Assembly (NCBI RefSeq): GCF_000143415.4
Contig: NW_003314267.1
Location: 3,223,407-3,287,406, forward strand
DNA from: Selaginella moellendorffii
Taxonomy: Eukaryota > Streptophyta > Lycopodiopsida > Selaginellales > Selaginellaceae
DNA: 64,000 bases
Direction: 5' to 3'
The position numbers and the translations under genes were made by a program. A model generated the notes under the pieces. It did no database searches, was not told the origin of the DNA, and saw only the letters and a list, made by a program, of their open reading frames with translations. Shown here one piece after another: positions 19,492-29,935 of this stretch (the first letter of the stretch is position 1; each line of letters starts with the position of its first letter).

Positions 19492-22400
19492 GTTTGATTC
19501 TATCCTTTTATTCAGTGGCTCAAGGCCTTGAAACTTAAGTTTTACTCCACTGCCTTTAGCCTATATGCCTAAAGGTTTAGGTTTCGCATTATAGTTATTT
19601 TATAGTAAATCATCATAGGGTAAAAAGGGGAAACCATATACATTATAACCAATTGTTTGATCATGATCATCATTAGGGAATTTACTATTGACTCCATTGT
19701 TATTATTACCACTGTTAAACTCACTCTTAGAAGGATTATTCACTATAGTATTCTTAGTAGATTAAGTTTTCTTTATTTCTCAACATTTTTCACCATAAAT
19801 GGTCATTAAAATATTAGATATTTTTGCTTTATAGATAGCTTGAAAGAAGATCTCTATCCTTTTTCCAGTAGGAAAATTTCATCAATCAGATTGTCTATAT
19901 TTTAGTTTTATTTCCCTCTTAACAATTTATTTTTATAATCACATCTACTTTAGAAGAAAAGGATTTTCATATCCTCTTTGTCTATGATGAATTGTGCTAA
20001 CTCAATTGTTCCAGACTAAGCTCATATAAACTTGTTCTTCCCTAGTAAGACTTTGTCTCCTGCTGTGAATGCATTGATAAAACATCAATTCTAAAATCTA
20101 AATTATACATACCTTATAATCATAAACCTTCTATCTTTCATGATCACATTCGAGTTATCTTTTTATGGATCATAAAAATTTCTCTCTCTAACATAAATGT
20201 GATATAACTTGTACTCAAAGTATGAATAGTGGTTAACTTAACATAAGTTATAATTGCTCCAAACTTTGTTAGAATTTATAAGTTTTATCAAAGCTTATAA
20301 TCAATCCTAATAGTGTTCTATAATGCCTGGATTTATAATTGCAATCTACAATATATAAATTCACAAGTTCTTTAAATTTTATGACTTTTTACCATATTGT
20401 GTTGTAATTCTAATCTATTTACTCTAGATTCTTCCCTAATTCAAGCTATAAAACATATTAAACTAAATTGAGAGATATAATATCACACTAAAAGAAAATT
20501 TACCTCTTTTTTTGTCATTTTAAAAGTCATCTTATGTATGAAGCTCTTTAGGGAAAAATTCAATAATGGTTAAAATCATGGTCTATAATTAAGTATATAT
20601 TCCTCTTTAAAATATTTTCATCTTGGTCACACACAAACACAAAGTATATCTTTTTACACACATCAAATATAGAGTGTATCTTTTTACTTCATTTTAGCTA
20701 AAGGTTGTCAACACAAAAAGCTAGTGTATAGATTTAAAATAACTATCTATATATGGAGTGTATCTAAAGAAAATAGATCTCACCAATCTAGACATTTTAT
20801 ACATCTCCCACACCTTAGCAAAAGTATTAACTGTTAGCAGTTTTAGGCTTTGCCTTCAACAAAGAGAAGGAGAAGATTATTATTTCCTTGGCATATAGCT
20901 CCATTTAGTGATGTAAAAGTAATGTTTGAAGCCTCTTTACCTTTAAAAGCACAGTTGTTTCAAAGTTATAAAGTAGTTTAAAAAGTATATACAAACTTCT
21001 AGTAATATTTGTGATTATTCAATACTCTTATAAACATAAATGTTAGTGCCAATAACCCTAAAAATAGAGTCTACAATCCCTAAAATATTGTAACTGTTTT
21101 TTATTATAGTCAATATATCCTCCTAGCATCAAGAAATGGATGTTAGTGATATCAAATGACTAATAAAGGAGAATCTAGAAGACACTAGGAATTTAGCCTT
21201 GTATGATTTAAATGTTTTCCCCAATGCAATCTCATGATTCTCTTTGATAATTTGACAAAATAGGAGGTATTTATTAAGTTTTTATATAGACACATGAAAT
21301 GTTATGTTTTTGCTTTGTAGGTAAAGGAAAAATAGGATTTTAAGGTCTTATTTATGACTTTTTAAGAACATATTCTTACAAGAAGTAGCTTATTTAGAAT
21401 TTCTTCTTCTTTTGGTAAAGAGACAATGAATCAAACTTTAATTACACAATGTGATTCAATTTTTCAATAAGATTTACTTTGACAACAAAATGATGAGATA
21501 AAAGTTCATTTGAGTTACCTAAAAGAAAAATGGCCAATAAATGTTACTAGTGTTATTGCAATGCCTAATTAAGCTTTTTGTATATGCTTTAGGATTCCCA
21601 ATATTATTAAATGTTATTTGTTAGACTCATTCATTCATATTTATCAATTAATATACAAAATAATTATTTTAATATTTTTAAAATAGCATCTAACTATAAC
21701 AAAAAGTACCAAGTTATTCTTTAAGAGTTAGTATTTATCATTTTGTCAATTTAATCCAATATTGAGAAACAACTAGGAAAATAAAATTGAGGATCATCAT
21801 ATTTCAACAAGTTTTACTATTGCTACATTATATGATGGCATCAATATAAAAAAATGGTTGATAAAAAAAATCACGTATGTCATAAGTTGAATATATTAAA
21901 AAAATTAAACTACTATTTTTAATAATTTGAATTTATGAATTTCTATCATTAAAAAACTCAAATACTTTCCAATTTTATCCAGAATTATCTGTAAGTTATT
22001 TTGATAATACTATATTAGTGTAAAATTAATGTTGAATTTCTAACATAGATGAATAAAACTTAAAGTATTTTTTTGGCTTAAAATAATATATAAATTCTTG
22101 TAAACTTGATATTTTGTTTTTCTTGAGTTTTCTTAAAATTAATTAAACTTAATCACATTAATAATTAAATTTACTCAAAAGTGAATGGACAATAAAATAA
22201 ATACAAACAACTATTTTTTAAAAAATATGTATAAATCAGCATTATAGAAGCTTTGAAAATACATTTTTAAATTTAAAACACAAATATAAGTGAGTATTTT
22301 ATATTTAATATGTTGGAGATAACAAAAAATTCTTTGGAGCATTATACTTCTCAGAAAATTTGAAAACTTCAATAGTAATTAATGAATTAATTTGATGTAA

Positions 22401-22599
22401 TTTAAATGTGATGTTCATCAATAATTGAAACTACATACTAAATGTTTCAAAAGGAACAATGATCTTGCAGCAAGAACATTAGGCTCCACTACAAGATGAT
22501 CTATGCAGCACACATTACATTAGAATCATCATCTAAGGCTTCAATCATCATTTTTTTATAGCACCTTCTATCAAGGACGCCAAAGCCCTAGACTCCAAT
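19492..22599. other. AT-rich intergenic stretch without a gene
   Basis: About 3.1 kb, strongly AT-rich, with only short open frames. I see no coding sequence, RNA gene or clear transposon end. It leads into the 5' region of the PPR gene. Confidence 0.7.
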
Positions 22600-22607
22600 T
22601 TCTCAAG

Positions 22608-22622
22608 ATGCTTGAATGCTAA
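22608..22622 (+). promoter_or_regulatory. Four-codon upstream ORF overlapping the PPR start
   Basis: ATG CTT GAA TGC TAA begins 8 bp before the PPR start codon and ends inside it, in another frame. If the transcript starts upstream, this could reduce initiation at the main ATG. No expression evidence is available. Confidence 0.4.
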
Positions 22623-24367
22623 GCAATAAATCATCGGAATGCCTGAGAGAATCGCTGCTCCAGCTGCTCAAGCGATGCACCGCCGCGCGCGATCTAGCAC
22701 AGGGCCGGCTCCTCCACTCCCAGATCGCATCCATCGGCCTGGAGCAGGACAAATACCTCGCCAATCTGCTGCTCCAGATGTATGGCAAATGCGGCAGCGT
22801 GTGCGATGCCGAGGAGCTCTTCTTCCGCAAAATTCATTCCAAGAACCGCTTCTCCTGGAGCATTATGATCTCGATCTACGCCCAGCAGCAGCAGCTCGAT
22901 GATGCCAGGCACATCTTCGATGCAATGCCGGATGGAATCCGCGACGTCGTGCACTGGAACACGATCCTCACAGGCTACGCAAACAGCGCTTTCCTCTCGA
23001 TGGCCGTCGCTAGGGCTCTATTCGATCGAATGCCCCAGTGGAGCGTGGTATCTTGGACTGCGCTCATCACAGTATATTCCCAGGGCGGGCATCTCGCGTC
23101 ATCGAGGCACGCGTTCGATTCCATGCCAGAAAGAAACGTGGTATCGTGGACGGCGATTCTTGCGGCATATACCCATCATGGGCATCTAGAGCAGGCACGG
23201 GGAATATTTTCCAGAATGCCTCTGGTGGACCTCGTTGCGTGGAACTCTTTGCTTGCTGGATATTCCCAGGACGGGAATATTGCTGCCATGCTGGATTTGC
23301 TAAGCTCCATGCCCGAGAAAGATTCTTTTACGTGGAGTTCTCTATTGGCAGGATATGCTCGGGCAGGGAATCTTGAGAAGGCAAAGGAGATCTTTGCTAA
23401 AGTTCCCGATGTGACCTCTTGGACGGCTATGATCACCGCTCATGCCCAAGCATCGGAGATCAACGGTGCTAAAAACTATTTTGACAAGATGCCCCAGCGA
23501 ACAAATGTCTCGTGGAATGCCATGTTAGCAGCATTTGCCGAGGTAGGGGATTTGGAAAGCGCAAAAGGTATATTCCACAAAATGCCAGATCTAAGCATAG
23601 TGTCTTGGAACACAATCCTTTCTGGATTTGCCGTCCAGGGCTGTTTAGAAGAATGTAAAGACATCTTTGAAAAGATGCCAGGGAATAATCTTGTGTCGTG
23701 GAACACTGTCTTAACCGCATTTTCTTGCAAAGGGTATTTGGAGGAAACGAGGCAATACTTCGGTGCATTGCCAGAACGAAACTTTATATCGTGGAACATT
23801 CTCTTGGGCGCCTTTGCGGAGAATGGCCATGCATTCCAAGCCTTGAACTTTCTCTCTGCGATGATCATGGAGGGATTTATCCCCGACGCGCTGACATTCA
23901 TGAGCGTTTTGGGGGCTTGTATACACATTGGAGTCTTGATCCTGGCTCGGGATCACTTCGTATCCATGACGTACGATCACAGTATAGTTGCGGAGAGGGA
24001 TCACTACGGCTGCATTGTGGATCTTCTCAGCCGCGCTGGGAAGCTTGACGAGGCGGAGGAGCTGATCAAAGCAATGCCCTTCTTGCCCGATGCCACGGAA
24101 TGGGGAATTCTCCTTGGAGCTTGCAAGATCTACAGGGATGTCGATCGAGTGGAGCGATTAGTGAAATTCCTGCTCGAGTCTAATCCCGACAGGCATGGAC
24201 CTTACGTCCTGGTATCGACGACGATTAGAAGCTCCATAGCCCTAATCTCCCGCGCCAAGAATTTAAATTCGAATTTAGCAAAAGATTCTAAGCCCAAAAG
24301 CTTTGACAGGATTAGGGTTCTTGCGCGGCAAAGCTATGGCGAGAGCGGCAACGAAGAGGGCTTTTGA
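22616..24367 (+). CDS. PLS-class pentatricopeptide repeat (PPR) protein, truncated E-type
   Basis: 583 codons, no intron. After an N-terminal stretch typical of plant PLS PPRs (LLHSQIASIGLEQDKY, LANLLLQMYGKCG), about a dozen 31-36-residue repeats follow, many of the short S type with VVSWTALI- or VSWNAML-like helices and a closing MPERN/KMP. Residues ~430-535 match an L2/S2 pair and the start of an E1 motif (HYGCIVDLLSRAGKLDEAEELI, then WGILLGACK). The usual E2 and DYW parts are absent; after GPYVLVS the sequence no longer matches the family. PPRs of this class bind organellar RNA one base per repeat, often for C-to-U editing; without DYW it would need a partner. The last 32 bp overlap the next gene in another frame. 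Confidence 0.9.
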   Translation: MLSNKSSECLRESLLQLLKRCTAARDLAQGRLLHSQIASIGLEQDKYLANLLLQMYGKCGSVCDAEELFFRKIHSKNRFSWSIMISIYAQQQQLDDARHIFDAMPDGIRDVVHWNTILTGYANSAFLSMAVARALFDRMPQWSVVSWTALITVYSQGGHLASSRHAFDSMPERNVVSWTAILAAYTHHGHLEQARGIFSRMPLVDLVAWNSLLAGYSQDGNIAAMLDLLSSMPEKDSFTWSSLLAGYARAGNLEKAKEIFAKVPDVTSWTAMITAHAQASEINGAKNYFDKMPQRTNVSWNAMLAAFAEVGDLESAKGIFHKMPDLSIVSWNTILSGFAVQGCLEECKDIFEKMPGNNLVSWNTVLTAFSCKGYLEETRQYFGALPERNFISWNILLGAFAENGHAFQALNFLSAMIMEGFIPDALTFMSVLGACIHIGVLILARDHFVSMTYDHSIVAERDHYGCIVDLLSRAGKLDEAEELIKAMPFLPDATEWGILLGACKIYRDVDRVERLVKFLLESNPDRHGPYVLVSTTIRSSIALISRAKNLNSNLAKDSKPKSFDRIRVLARQSYGESGNEEGF

Positions 24368-25064
24368 TGCAGGGCTGGAGGCCGCCATAACGGCTTACAA
24401 GTCTTCGGTGAAGAGAGGTGAGTACGGGCAGGGGCCTTTTACAGTAGCATCTGGAATCAGGGAGAACGTTTACAAGGAAATTCGATCGCGGGAAGAGGAT
24501 CCATGGCGCTTGAGCTACAACAAGAGCACATCCCAGGTGTTCTTGTATGGCGATCCCAGCCGAGCGCACGAGAGAGCCAGTCGATGGTTTGATGCCAAGA
24601 TCGGCGCGTATGCCATAGAGAATGGTCTGGAGGATGAATTAGCCCAGTCTGGGGCGGCGACGGTGGATCTTCCAGGCGTGATCAAGGAGCCGGATTTCAG
24701 TCTCTTGCTCGCTCGCGATCATCACTGCCCAGCACTGGTGGCCGAGGTGGCATGCCACAACGAGAGCATGGCAGCGCTGAGACGATCGCTCCACGACTGG
24801 ACTTGCCCAGGATTTGCAGTCATGGCTCTTGGTGTGTCGATTTCTAGAGGATCTGGCCAGGAGAGGATCAAGACAGTGGTGCTCAAGAAGACATGTTGGT
24901 CGAGTCTTATTGAAGAGTTTGACATCGTTGATGATTCACCTGAGCTATCGATTGCTGTGGACTTGGCTAGCTTGGGAGATGGCAGCATTCCAGCGCTAGA
25001 TGGGAAGGCTATTACGTTTGATCTTAAGTCTTTGCGGAAAACCATCCTTGCAGCAACCAATTAA
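24336..25064 (+). CDS. PD-(D/E)XK nuclease-like protein (Uma2-like), function unknown
   Basis: 242 codons, intronless. I chose the ATG at 24336, which follows a telo-box-like ATTAGGGTT; an in-frame ATG at 24303 would add 11 residues. The centre has KEPDFSLLL (Asp near residue 120) and, 17 residues on, ALVAEVACHNES (Glu near 137, second Glu near 143). This is the layout of restriction-endonuclease-fold proteins related to Uma2 and of uncharacterised fungal proteins with PD...EVGYSES-type cores. The usual Lys after the Glu is not evident, so catalysis is uncertain. No signal peptide or membrane segment is seen. It overlaps the PPR 3' end by 32 bp. Assignment is from motif memory only. Confidence 0.7.
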   Translation: MARAATKRAFDAGLEAAITAYKSSVKRGEYGQGPFTVASGIRENVYKEIRSREEDPWRLSYNKSTSQVFLYGDPSRAHERASRWFDAKIGAYAIENGLEDELAQSGAATVDLPGVIKEPDFSLLLARDHHCPALVAEVACHNESMAALRRSLHDWTCPGFAVMALGVSISRGSGQERIKTVVLKKTCWSSLIEEFDIVDDSPELSIAVDLASLGDGSIPALDGKAITFDLKSLRKTILAATN

Positions 25065-25348
25065 AGAACAAGAGAGAACATAGTCCTAGATTAGAATACG
25101 TTGCGAATCATTTTTTACGTTTTGTCCCGACGAGCTTTAGCTTTTAACACGCAATTATGCTTCCAACTATCATTTCTCACAAATGTGGTAAATTCTTCCA
25201 CCTTGGGTCATGTCAAGAGTGCAAAGTTTGATCCGAGCTTCATGGTCACTCACAGGATCAGCTCTTCAACAAAGAGGATGGTTACATCAAAGTCTTTATA
25301 GAAATGTGAGGAGGGTGATTCTGTTTCTGGCGTAATATAAGTATACCA
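25065..25348. other. Short intergenic gap
   Basis: 284 bp between the PD-(D/E)XK-like gene and PPR relics. No recognisable gene. Confidence 0.5.
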
Positions 25349-25892
25349 AACGCTCTAGCGGAGGCAGGCCAAGGGCCTGCTACGTGACGGCCATGAAAGC
25401 ATTCGGAACGGCTAGTGATGTTTCCCGTGCGGAGAAGGTCTTCCAGGAGCTGCTGGAGCTTCCCGAATCGCAAGCACAATCCATACGCTGCTATGGTCGA
25501 TGTTTATGCGAGGGCCGGGTTGATGGACGAGGCGGAGAAACTCCTCAAGGACAAGGAGACAGGTTTTGGTGTTATGAGCCTCTCGTTGCGGGCTACCTTT
25601 TGAAAGGCGATGCAAAGAACGTGAAGAAGGGACCAACAAAGCTGGAGTACAAGTCCGTGATGGGTTTGCTAGCGGCTCTGGCCTTGAGGAGAGACGTGGA
25701 CGAAGCCGAGAAGGTGATGGGTCACTACAGCTCCCTGTTTGGAGAGGCCCCTGTCTACAACTAGCTGCTCAAAGTCTACATTGCTGCGGGCAAAACTCCG
25801 AAAGAACTCAAGGAGAGAATGCAGAGAGGTTTGTGGAGCCCGGCGAGGAGACTGAGATGATGATAGACTGAGGAGTCGAGCTGACAAGAAGA
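25349..25892 (+). pseudogene. P-type PPR gene fragment (C-terminal repeats), frameshifted
   Basis: Coding similarity moves between frames: TAMKAFGTASDVSRAEKVFQ (frame 1), NPYAAMVDVYARAGLMDEAEKL (frame 2), then LEYKSVMGLLAALALRRDVDEAEKV (frame 1). A TAG follows VYN before LLKVYIAAGKTPKELKERM. The blocks are homologous in order and spacing to 29040-29509 downstream, so this is a related paralogue. These are P-class PPRs of the type found in plant mitochondrial proteins. At least two frameshifts and one stop make it a pseudogene. It stops where Copia sequence begins. Confidence 0.8.
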
Positions 25893-25955
25893 GAGCCGAA
25901 CGCATGAATCGAACACTTGTTGAGTCTGCTCGTGCGAGGGCGAGGATATTGTTAC
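25893..25955 (+). pseudogene. Copia integrase fragment (5' piece, plus strand)
   Basis: Encodes AERMNRTLVESARARARILLL, the region around the third catalytic residue (Glu) of Copia integrase. It is cut by the minus-strand mini-element and continues at about 27267. Confidence 0.75.
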
Positions 25956-25986
25956 TCTAACGAAAGGTGAAACCGTGTGATGGAGC

Positions 25987-26781
25987 TCAAGATCCGTCAT
26001 AGCATATATGGAATGGAAAATGTACATATGTGTGACATGGGCTCTTGGGATCCAATTTCTTGCGCATTCCATCAGGGATGTGTGCCCACGCTTCACACCC
26101 GAATATTCTCAGATGCGTAACTGTACTCCATGCTTCTTCAGGAGTGATGTCAGCAAGGGCAGAGGTGGGGAGCCGGTTCTGGAAATAGTTCGCCGTCAAG
26201 ACAGCGTGAAACCAGAAGCTGCGAGGCAAACCACTGGAAAGTAGCATTGCCCGAGCACTCTCCACTAGTGTGCGATTCTTGCGCTCAGCTACGCCATTCT
26301 GTTGTGGAGTCTCTCGCGTTGTAAGTTCTCGCACAATCCCTCCTTGCTCACACAGCTGGTTGAAAGCATTGGAAGTGAATTCGCCTCCACCATCACTTCT
26401 CAATCGCTTAAGCATTTTCCCAGTTTGTGTTTCTCCCATATCCTTGAAAGTCTGGAAGTAGTGTAACGATTGGGATTTGCGAGCCATAGGGTAGTTCATA
26501 GTGCGACGACTGTAGTCATCAATGAAACTGATAAAGTATTGGATACCTCCCACTGCTGTGGTGGCCATCGGGCCACACACATCAGTGTGTACAAGTTCCA
26601 TGAGCTCTGTAGCTCGAGATGCTCCAGTCTTGGGGAAAGGTTGGCGAGTAGATTTTCCTAGCTGACAGCCCTGGCAAAATGGAAGAACGGCTCTTGGGTC
26701 CAGGTCTAGACCTTCAACCATCTGCTCGCTTCCGAGCTGCTTGATTCTATCAGCACTAGGTTTAGGGTTTAGGCCTCCCAT
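25987..26781 (-). CDS. Copia GAG-pre-integrase and integrase core (open)
   Basis: 264 codons with no stop. The HHCC-type pre-integrase end is seen as PFCQGCQLGKSTRQPF. The rve core has LVHTDVCGPM (Asp), RSDGGGEFTS (Asp) and NGVAERKNRTLVESARA (Glu), so the DD35E triad is present. After HLRIFGCEAWAHIPDGM the frame runs into the LTR instead of the integrase C-terminus and RT. The protein would lack the C-terminal DNA-binding region. It is unusual that the integrase is the part kept open in a deleted element. Confidence 0.85.
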   Translation of the reverse strand: MGGLNPKPSADRIKQLGSEQMVEGLDLDPRAVLPFCQGCQLGKSTRQPFPKTGASRATELMELVHTDVCGPMATTAVGGIQYFISFIDDYSRRTMNYPMARKSQSLHYFQTFKDMGETQTGKMLKRLRSDGGGEFTSNAFNQLCEQGGIVRELTTRETPQQNGVAERKNRTLVESARAMLLSSGLPRSFWFHAVLTANYFQNRLPTSALADITPEEAWSTVTHLRIFGCEAWAHIPDGMRKKLDPKSPCHTYVHFPFHICYDGS

Positions 26782-27171
26782 CCTGTGGTGATGTCCCAGA
26801 GGCCTCGTTCATCCATATAGGATTCGAATTTTGTCTTCCAGAAGCGCCAGTTCCTCCCATCAAATTTTGGTGGATTTGCGTCCACTGAAACGATATCCGC
26901 TGTAGGCACAGTCGAATTTGTGATGGGAGGGGAAATAGGTGGTGGATTTGGAGGCAGATTTGTAGGAACAGTGGCTGCCATGGGTGCTGACACCCAATCC
27001 CACCACTCGTTCAAGTCTAGGTCCAGGTTCTTAGTCGTCCAATGCCTCTTGCAAGGCCTGGAGCGCTTGGATTAGGGCACGCCTCTGTCTACGTAGACGG
27101 AGGCTCCGATTCACCCTAGCAAGTGTCGCCCTGATCCTACGGTTTCGTATTCTTCTCGCTCTCCCAGGCAT
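26769..27171 (-). pseudogene. Copia leader frame and gag N-terminus
   Basis: 27171-27031 encodes a 46-residue Arg-rich peptide starting at the ATG beside the PBS. 27014-26769 encodes a Pro-rich stretch followed by PPKFDGRNWRFWKTKFESYMDE, the usual Copia gag start (FDG-NW-W). Most of gag and the zinc knuckle are missing; the frame meets the pre-integrase frame near 26775, which marks the deletion. Confidence 0.75.
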
Positions 27172-27266
27172 TGCTCCGATACCATCTAACGAAAGGTGAA
27201 ACCGTGTGATGGAGCCCAAGATCCGTCATAGCATATATGGAATGGAAAATGTACATATGTGTGACA

Positions 27267-28251
27267 TGGTGAACCGGTGAAGACTCGTGTCTCTCCACGT
27301 GGACTAGCCACGTGGCACAGGGCCACTCACTGCTGCCTATCTACGCAATCGTCTTCCAACATCTACACTTTCCACTCCAGAAGAACTATGGACTTCTGTC
27401 GCACACCTTCGAGTATTGCTTATGCCAAGAACCTGGATCCACTGCCGACGCTTGCATCTCGCAGTATCAAGGGTGTGTTTGTCGGAAGGGCACAAAAGCA
27501 TACAGAATTTTGTCCTTTCCAGTATTTTCCAGGTCTTTGAACATATATTTCCATGTAAAGAGACTTCTTGGCGACTCGTTGAAGACGTTCCAGTGCTTCC
27601 AGCCTCTGTGGGAGCAGCAAGAAAGCCTCCTCCTCCACCTCCTCCACCAATCAATCAGCCGCCTCTATCACCGGCTAAATCTTGAAGAACTTGAGAAACC
27701 TCGCTCTCACAGCGAACCTGTAGGATACTCTCGCTCTGGCCGGCCACTCTTTCCATCTCAACGTGCACGGGAAGCCAATGAGAGTCAGCAATATTTCCGG
27801 TCACAGTCCAGTCGTTTTTATTTTGCTGGTTCTAATGATGTTCTTGCGCCCAGAACGGTGTCTGAGGCGCTCACAGGTCCTCAGCGAGCCGCAATGGACT
27901 CCGAGTATCAATCCCTCATGCAAAATGACACCTGGATGCTCGTTCTAAAGCCAGCTGACAGACAAGTGGTGTCAACCAAATGGCTAATCAGGTCGTTCGG
28001 TTCAAAGCCAGGTATGTGGTCCGCGGATTTACACAGATCCCAGGCCTTGATTTTACTGAGACGTACTCACCTGTGGTATGTATGGCTTCTATGCCAGTCT
28101 TGCTAGCTTTAGCAGCTCAATATGATCTTGAGGTACATCAGACGGATGTACGCCCAGAGTTCTTGCATGGAGATCTCAATGAAGAAATCTTTGTCCAGCA
28201 ACCAGAGGGTTATCAATGTCGCCTCAAGAAAGCTTTATATGGTCTCAAACA
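27267..28251 (+). pseudogene. Copia integrase-RT fragment (plus strand), frameshifted
   Basis: Continues the fragment at 25893. LTAAYLRNRLPTSTLS and PEELW (integrase), SIKGVFVG, then a Pro-rich linker, SEALTGPQRAAMDSEYQSL and WMLVLKPADRQVVSTKW (RT start), RFKARYVVRGFTQIPGLDF and HQTDVRPEFLHGDLNEEIFV. It stops at KALYGLKQ, before the YVDD catalytic site. Several frame changes are needed. It joins PPR sequence directly at about 28252. Confidence 0.85.
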
Positions 28252-29620
28252 ATCAGTTTCGGAACAGTTCAGGATGAAAGAGAATTCAAGGGAGAGGAAC
28301 CCAATGAGAATGCAGAGCAGGAGAAGCTTGTGAGCCTATGCGGGATTCTCAACGCTAAGGCCGACACTTCGGAGGTAGGCAAGAATTGGATAGCCAATGG
28401 AAATGTGATGTCACGGGACGTTGCTGCTGGTTGGATTCTTCACTGCAGGCACAACGTCCAAGCTCTAAAAGTAAACATTGATTTTTCTATAATGTTTTTC
28501 CTTGGAATGTTTGAACTAACTGTTGTATTTTATGTTCTTTGGCAGTTCATGAACGTCGTGAGAGAAGAACGCCTGGTAGAAATGACCTCGAAGCTATACA
28601 TGCAAGAGATCTCACAGCTATGTCTTCAACTGGGGCCATCAAAAGGCGAGGCTTTGTTCAGAAGCATGCCAGAGAGTTTGAGGACAGAGGAGGTAACCAT
28701 GGCTTTTCTTACAGCTGTTGCGAAAGAGGACGACGGAGAGATTGATGGACGAGCTAAACGGCTCGTTCTCCGTCGACGCCTTGAACTCGTTTCTACACAT
28801 GTATCTCAGCACGACAAGCTGCGGGATGCTTACTACAGGTTCAAGGGTTGAAGCCGGTCCTCTTTACGTACTGGCTGGTTCTCCAGTGCTGAGAAAGTTT
28901 TGAGAAGATTGAGATGGAGTTCGACGCGGAGCTGAAAAGAACTAACTTCGAAGAGGCACACGGCTACTCAATCTGATAATGCGTTCCTATGCACTCTTGG
29001 GAAAGCGGAAGATGGTGGACAGGATGTGGACGCTGCTCAAGAGCGAACAAGTTGCTGCTCCCGACTTAAACAGCTACATCTCCGCCATCAAGTCGTTTGG
29101 TTTGTTCGGGGACTTGGAAAAGGCATATGAGGTGCTGGAGGAAGTGCTGCAAAAGTTCGAACGGATTCCTCAAAATCCATACATCTGGATCGTGGAAATC
29201 TGCGTGAGGCTCAAGATGATCGACCAGGCGGAGAAGCTCATGGAGAAGCACATCGGCAAGAGCTGCTTTCTTCCCTACAACTTTCTGGTCACTGGCTACG
29301 TTGAAACTTCGCAGATCTCAAGCGCGCTCAAGAAGCTGGACGAAGCTTTCGAGATTCCTTTCAAGGACCGGAAGCTATTCTACAAGACAGTGATGGCTTT
29401 GCTCCCTGTGTTCGCCAAGAGGGGAGACATACACTCGGCCGAGAAGCTCATTTCCAACTACGGCTCCTGCGGTGACGTGAAAGTCTACAACGCACTGCCC
29501 AACGTCTAATTTCTACAAAGAGGATGCCAACCAACTTCCTTCACATAACATAACATTGAACCGAACGAAGAGACATGGAGGCTCATGGACACACTGGAAT
29601 CATTCTGGGATCACAAGCCA
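28252..29620 (+). pseudogene. P-type PPR gene with one 75-bp intron, several frameshifts
   Basis: The start is lost at the Copia junction. ILNAKADTSEVGKNWIANGNV and the following WILHCRHNVQALK precede a canonical intron, 28471-28545 (GTAAAC...TTGGCAG). Then come FMNVVREERLVEMTSKLYMQ and GPSKGEALFRSMP, a layout I associate with Arabidopsis At1g80270/At1g15480-type mitochondrial PPRs. The frame changes near 28740 (SVDALNSFLHMYLSTTS), again near 28860 (TYWLVLQ, then a stop), and again at 28979, after which 176 codons are open with about five PPR motifs. EPNEETWRLMDTLESFWDH at ~29557 may be the C-terminus. The number of breaks argues for a pseudogene. Confidence 0.75.
28471..28545 (+). other. Spliceosomal intron in the PPR pseudogene
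   Basis: 75 bp, GT...AG, with a T-rich 3' part ending TTCTTTGGCAG. Its length is a multiple of three with no stop, so unspliced sequence also reads through. Confidence 0.7.
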
Positions 29621-29935
29621 GGACGCTGCACTATCTGGAGAGTCGCGAATGGGCGGAGGATATCTCGGGACCAGCAAATGGCTCACTTTGAGTTCTCCAG
29701 GGAAGGAAAAGATGTCAGGAACCGAATTCCAAAGAGCTACAAGTGGAGAAAATGGAGCGGACGATCGATCCAGACATCTGCTCGGGTTTCTCTACGGCAA
29801 CCAAGAAATTAGCTCGCTAGCTCTTTGTTCTTTTCAAAGCTTCTCACTATAATGAACGTCATCGCGCAGGCTCTAGATGAGAAAGCTGGGAAGGCCCCTG
29901 TGGCTCAAGGCTCGACGAGGCCAGCAACATCAGGC

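Larger units (their letters stand above)
25956..27266 (-). mobile_element. Copia mini-element with 82-bp LTRs, RT deleted
   Basis: 1,311 bp. LTRs 25956-26037 (3') and 27185-27266 (5') are 82 bp each and nearly identical; sense start TGTCACACATATG, end CGTTAGA. PBS TGGTATCGGAGC (27184-27173) directly abuts the 5' LTR. Inside are an Arg-rich leader frame, a gag start and an integrase; protease, RT and RNase H are absent. No matching 5-bp TSD is found (GTTAC left, TGGTG right), so one flank may be rearranged. It lies inside an older Copia integrase of the opposite strand. Confidence 0.85.

Noticed and set aside
25956-27271. TSD for the Copia mini-element
   Set aside because: Flanking five-mers (GTTAC and TGGTG) do not match under any reasonable LTR boundary.
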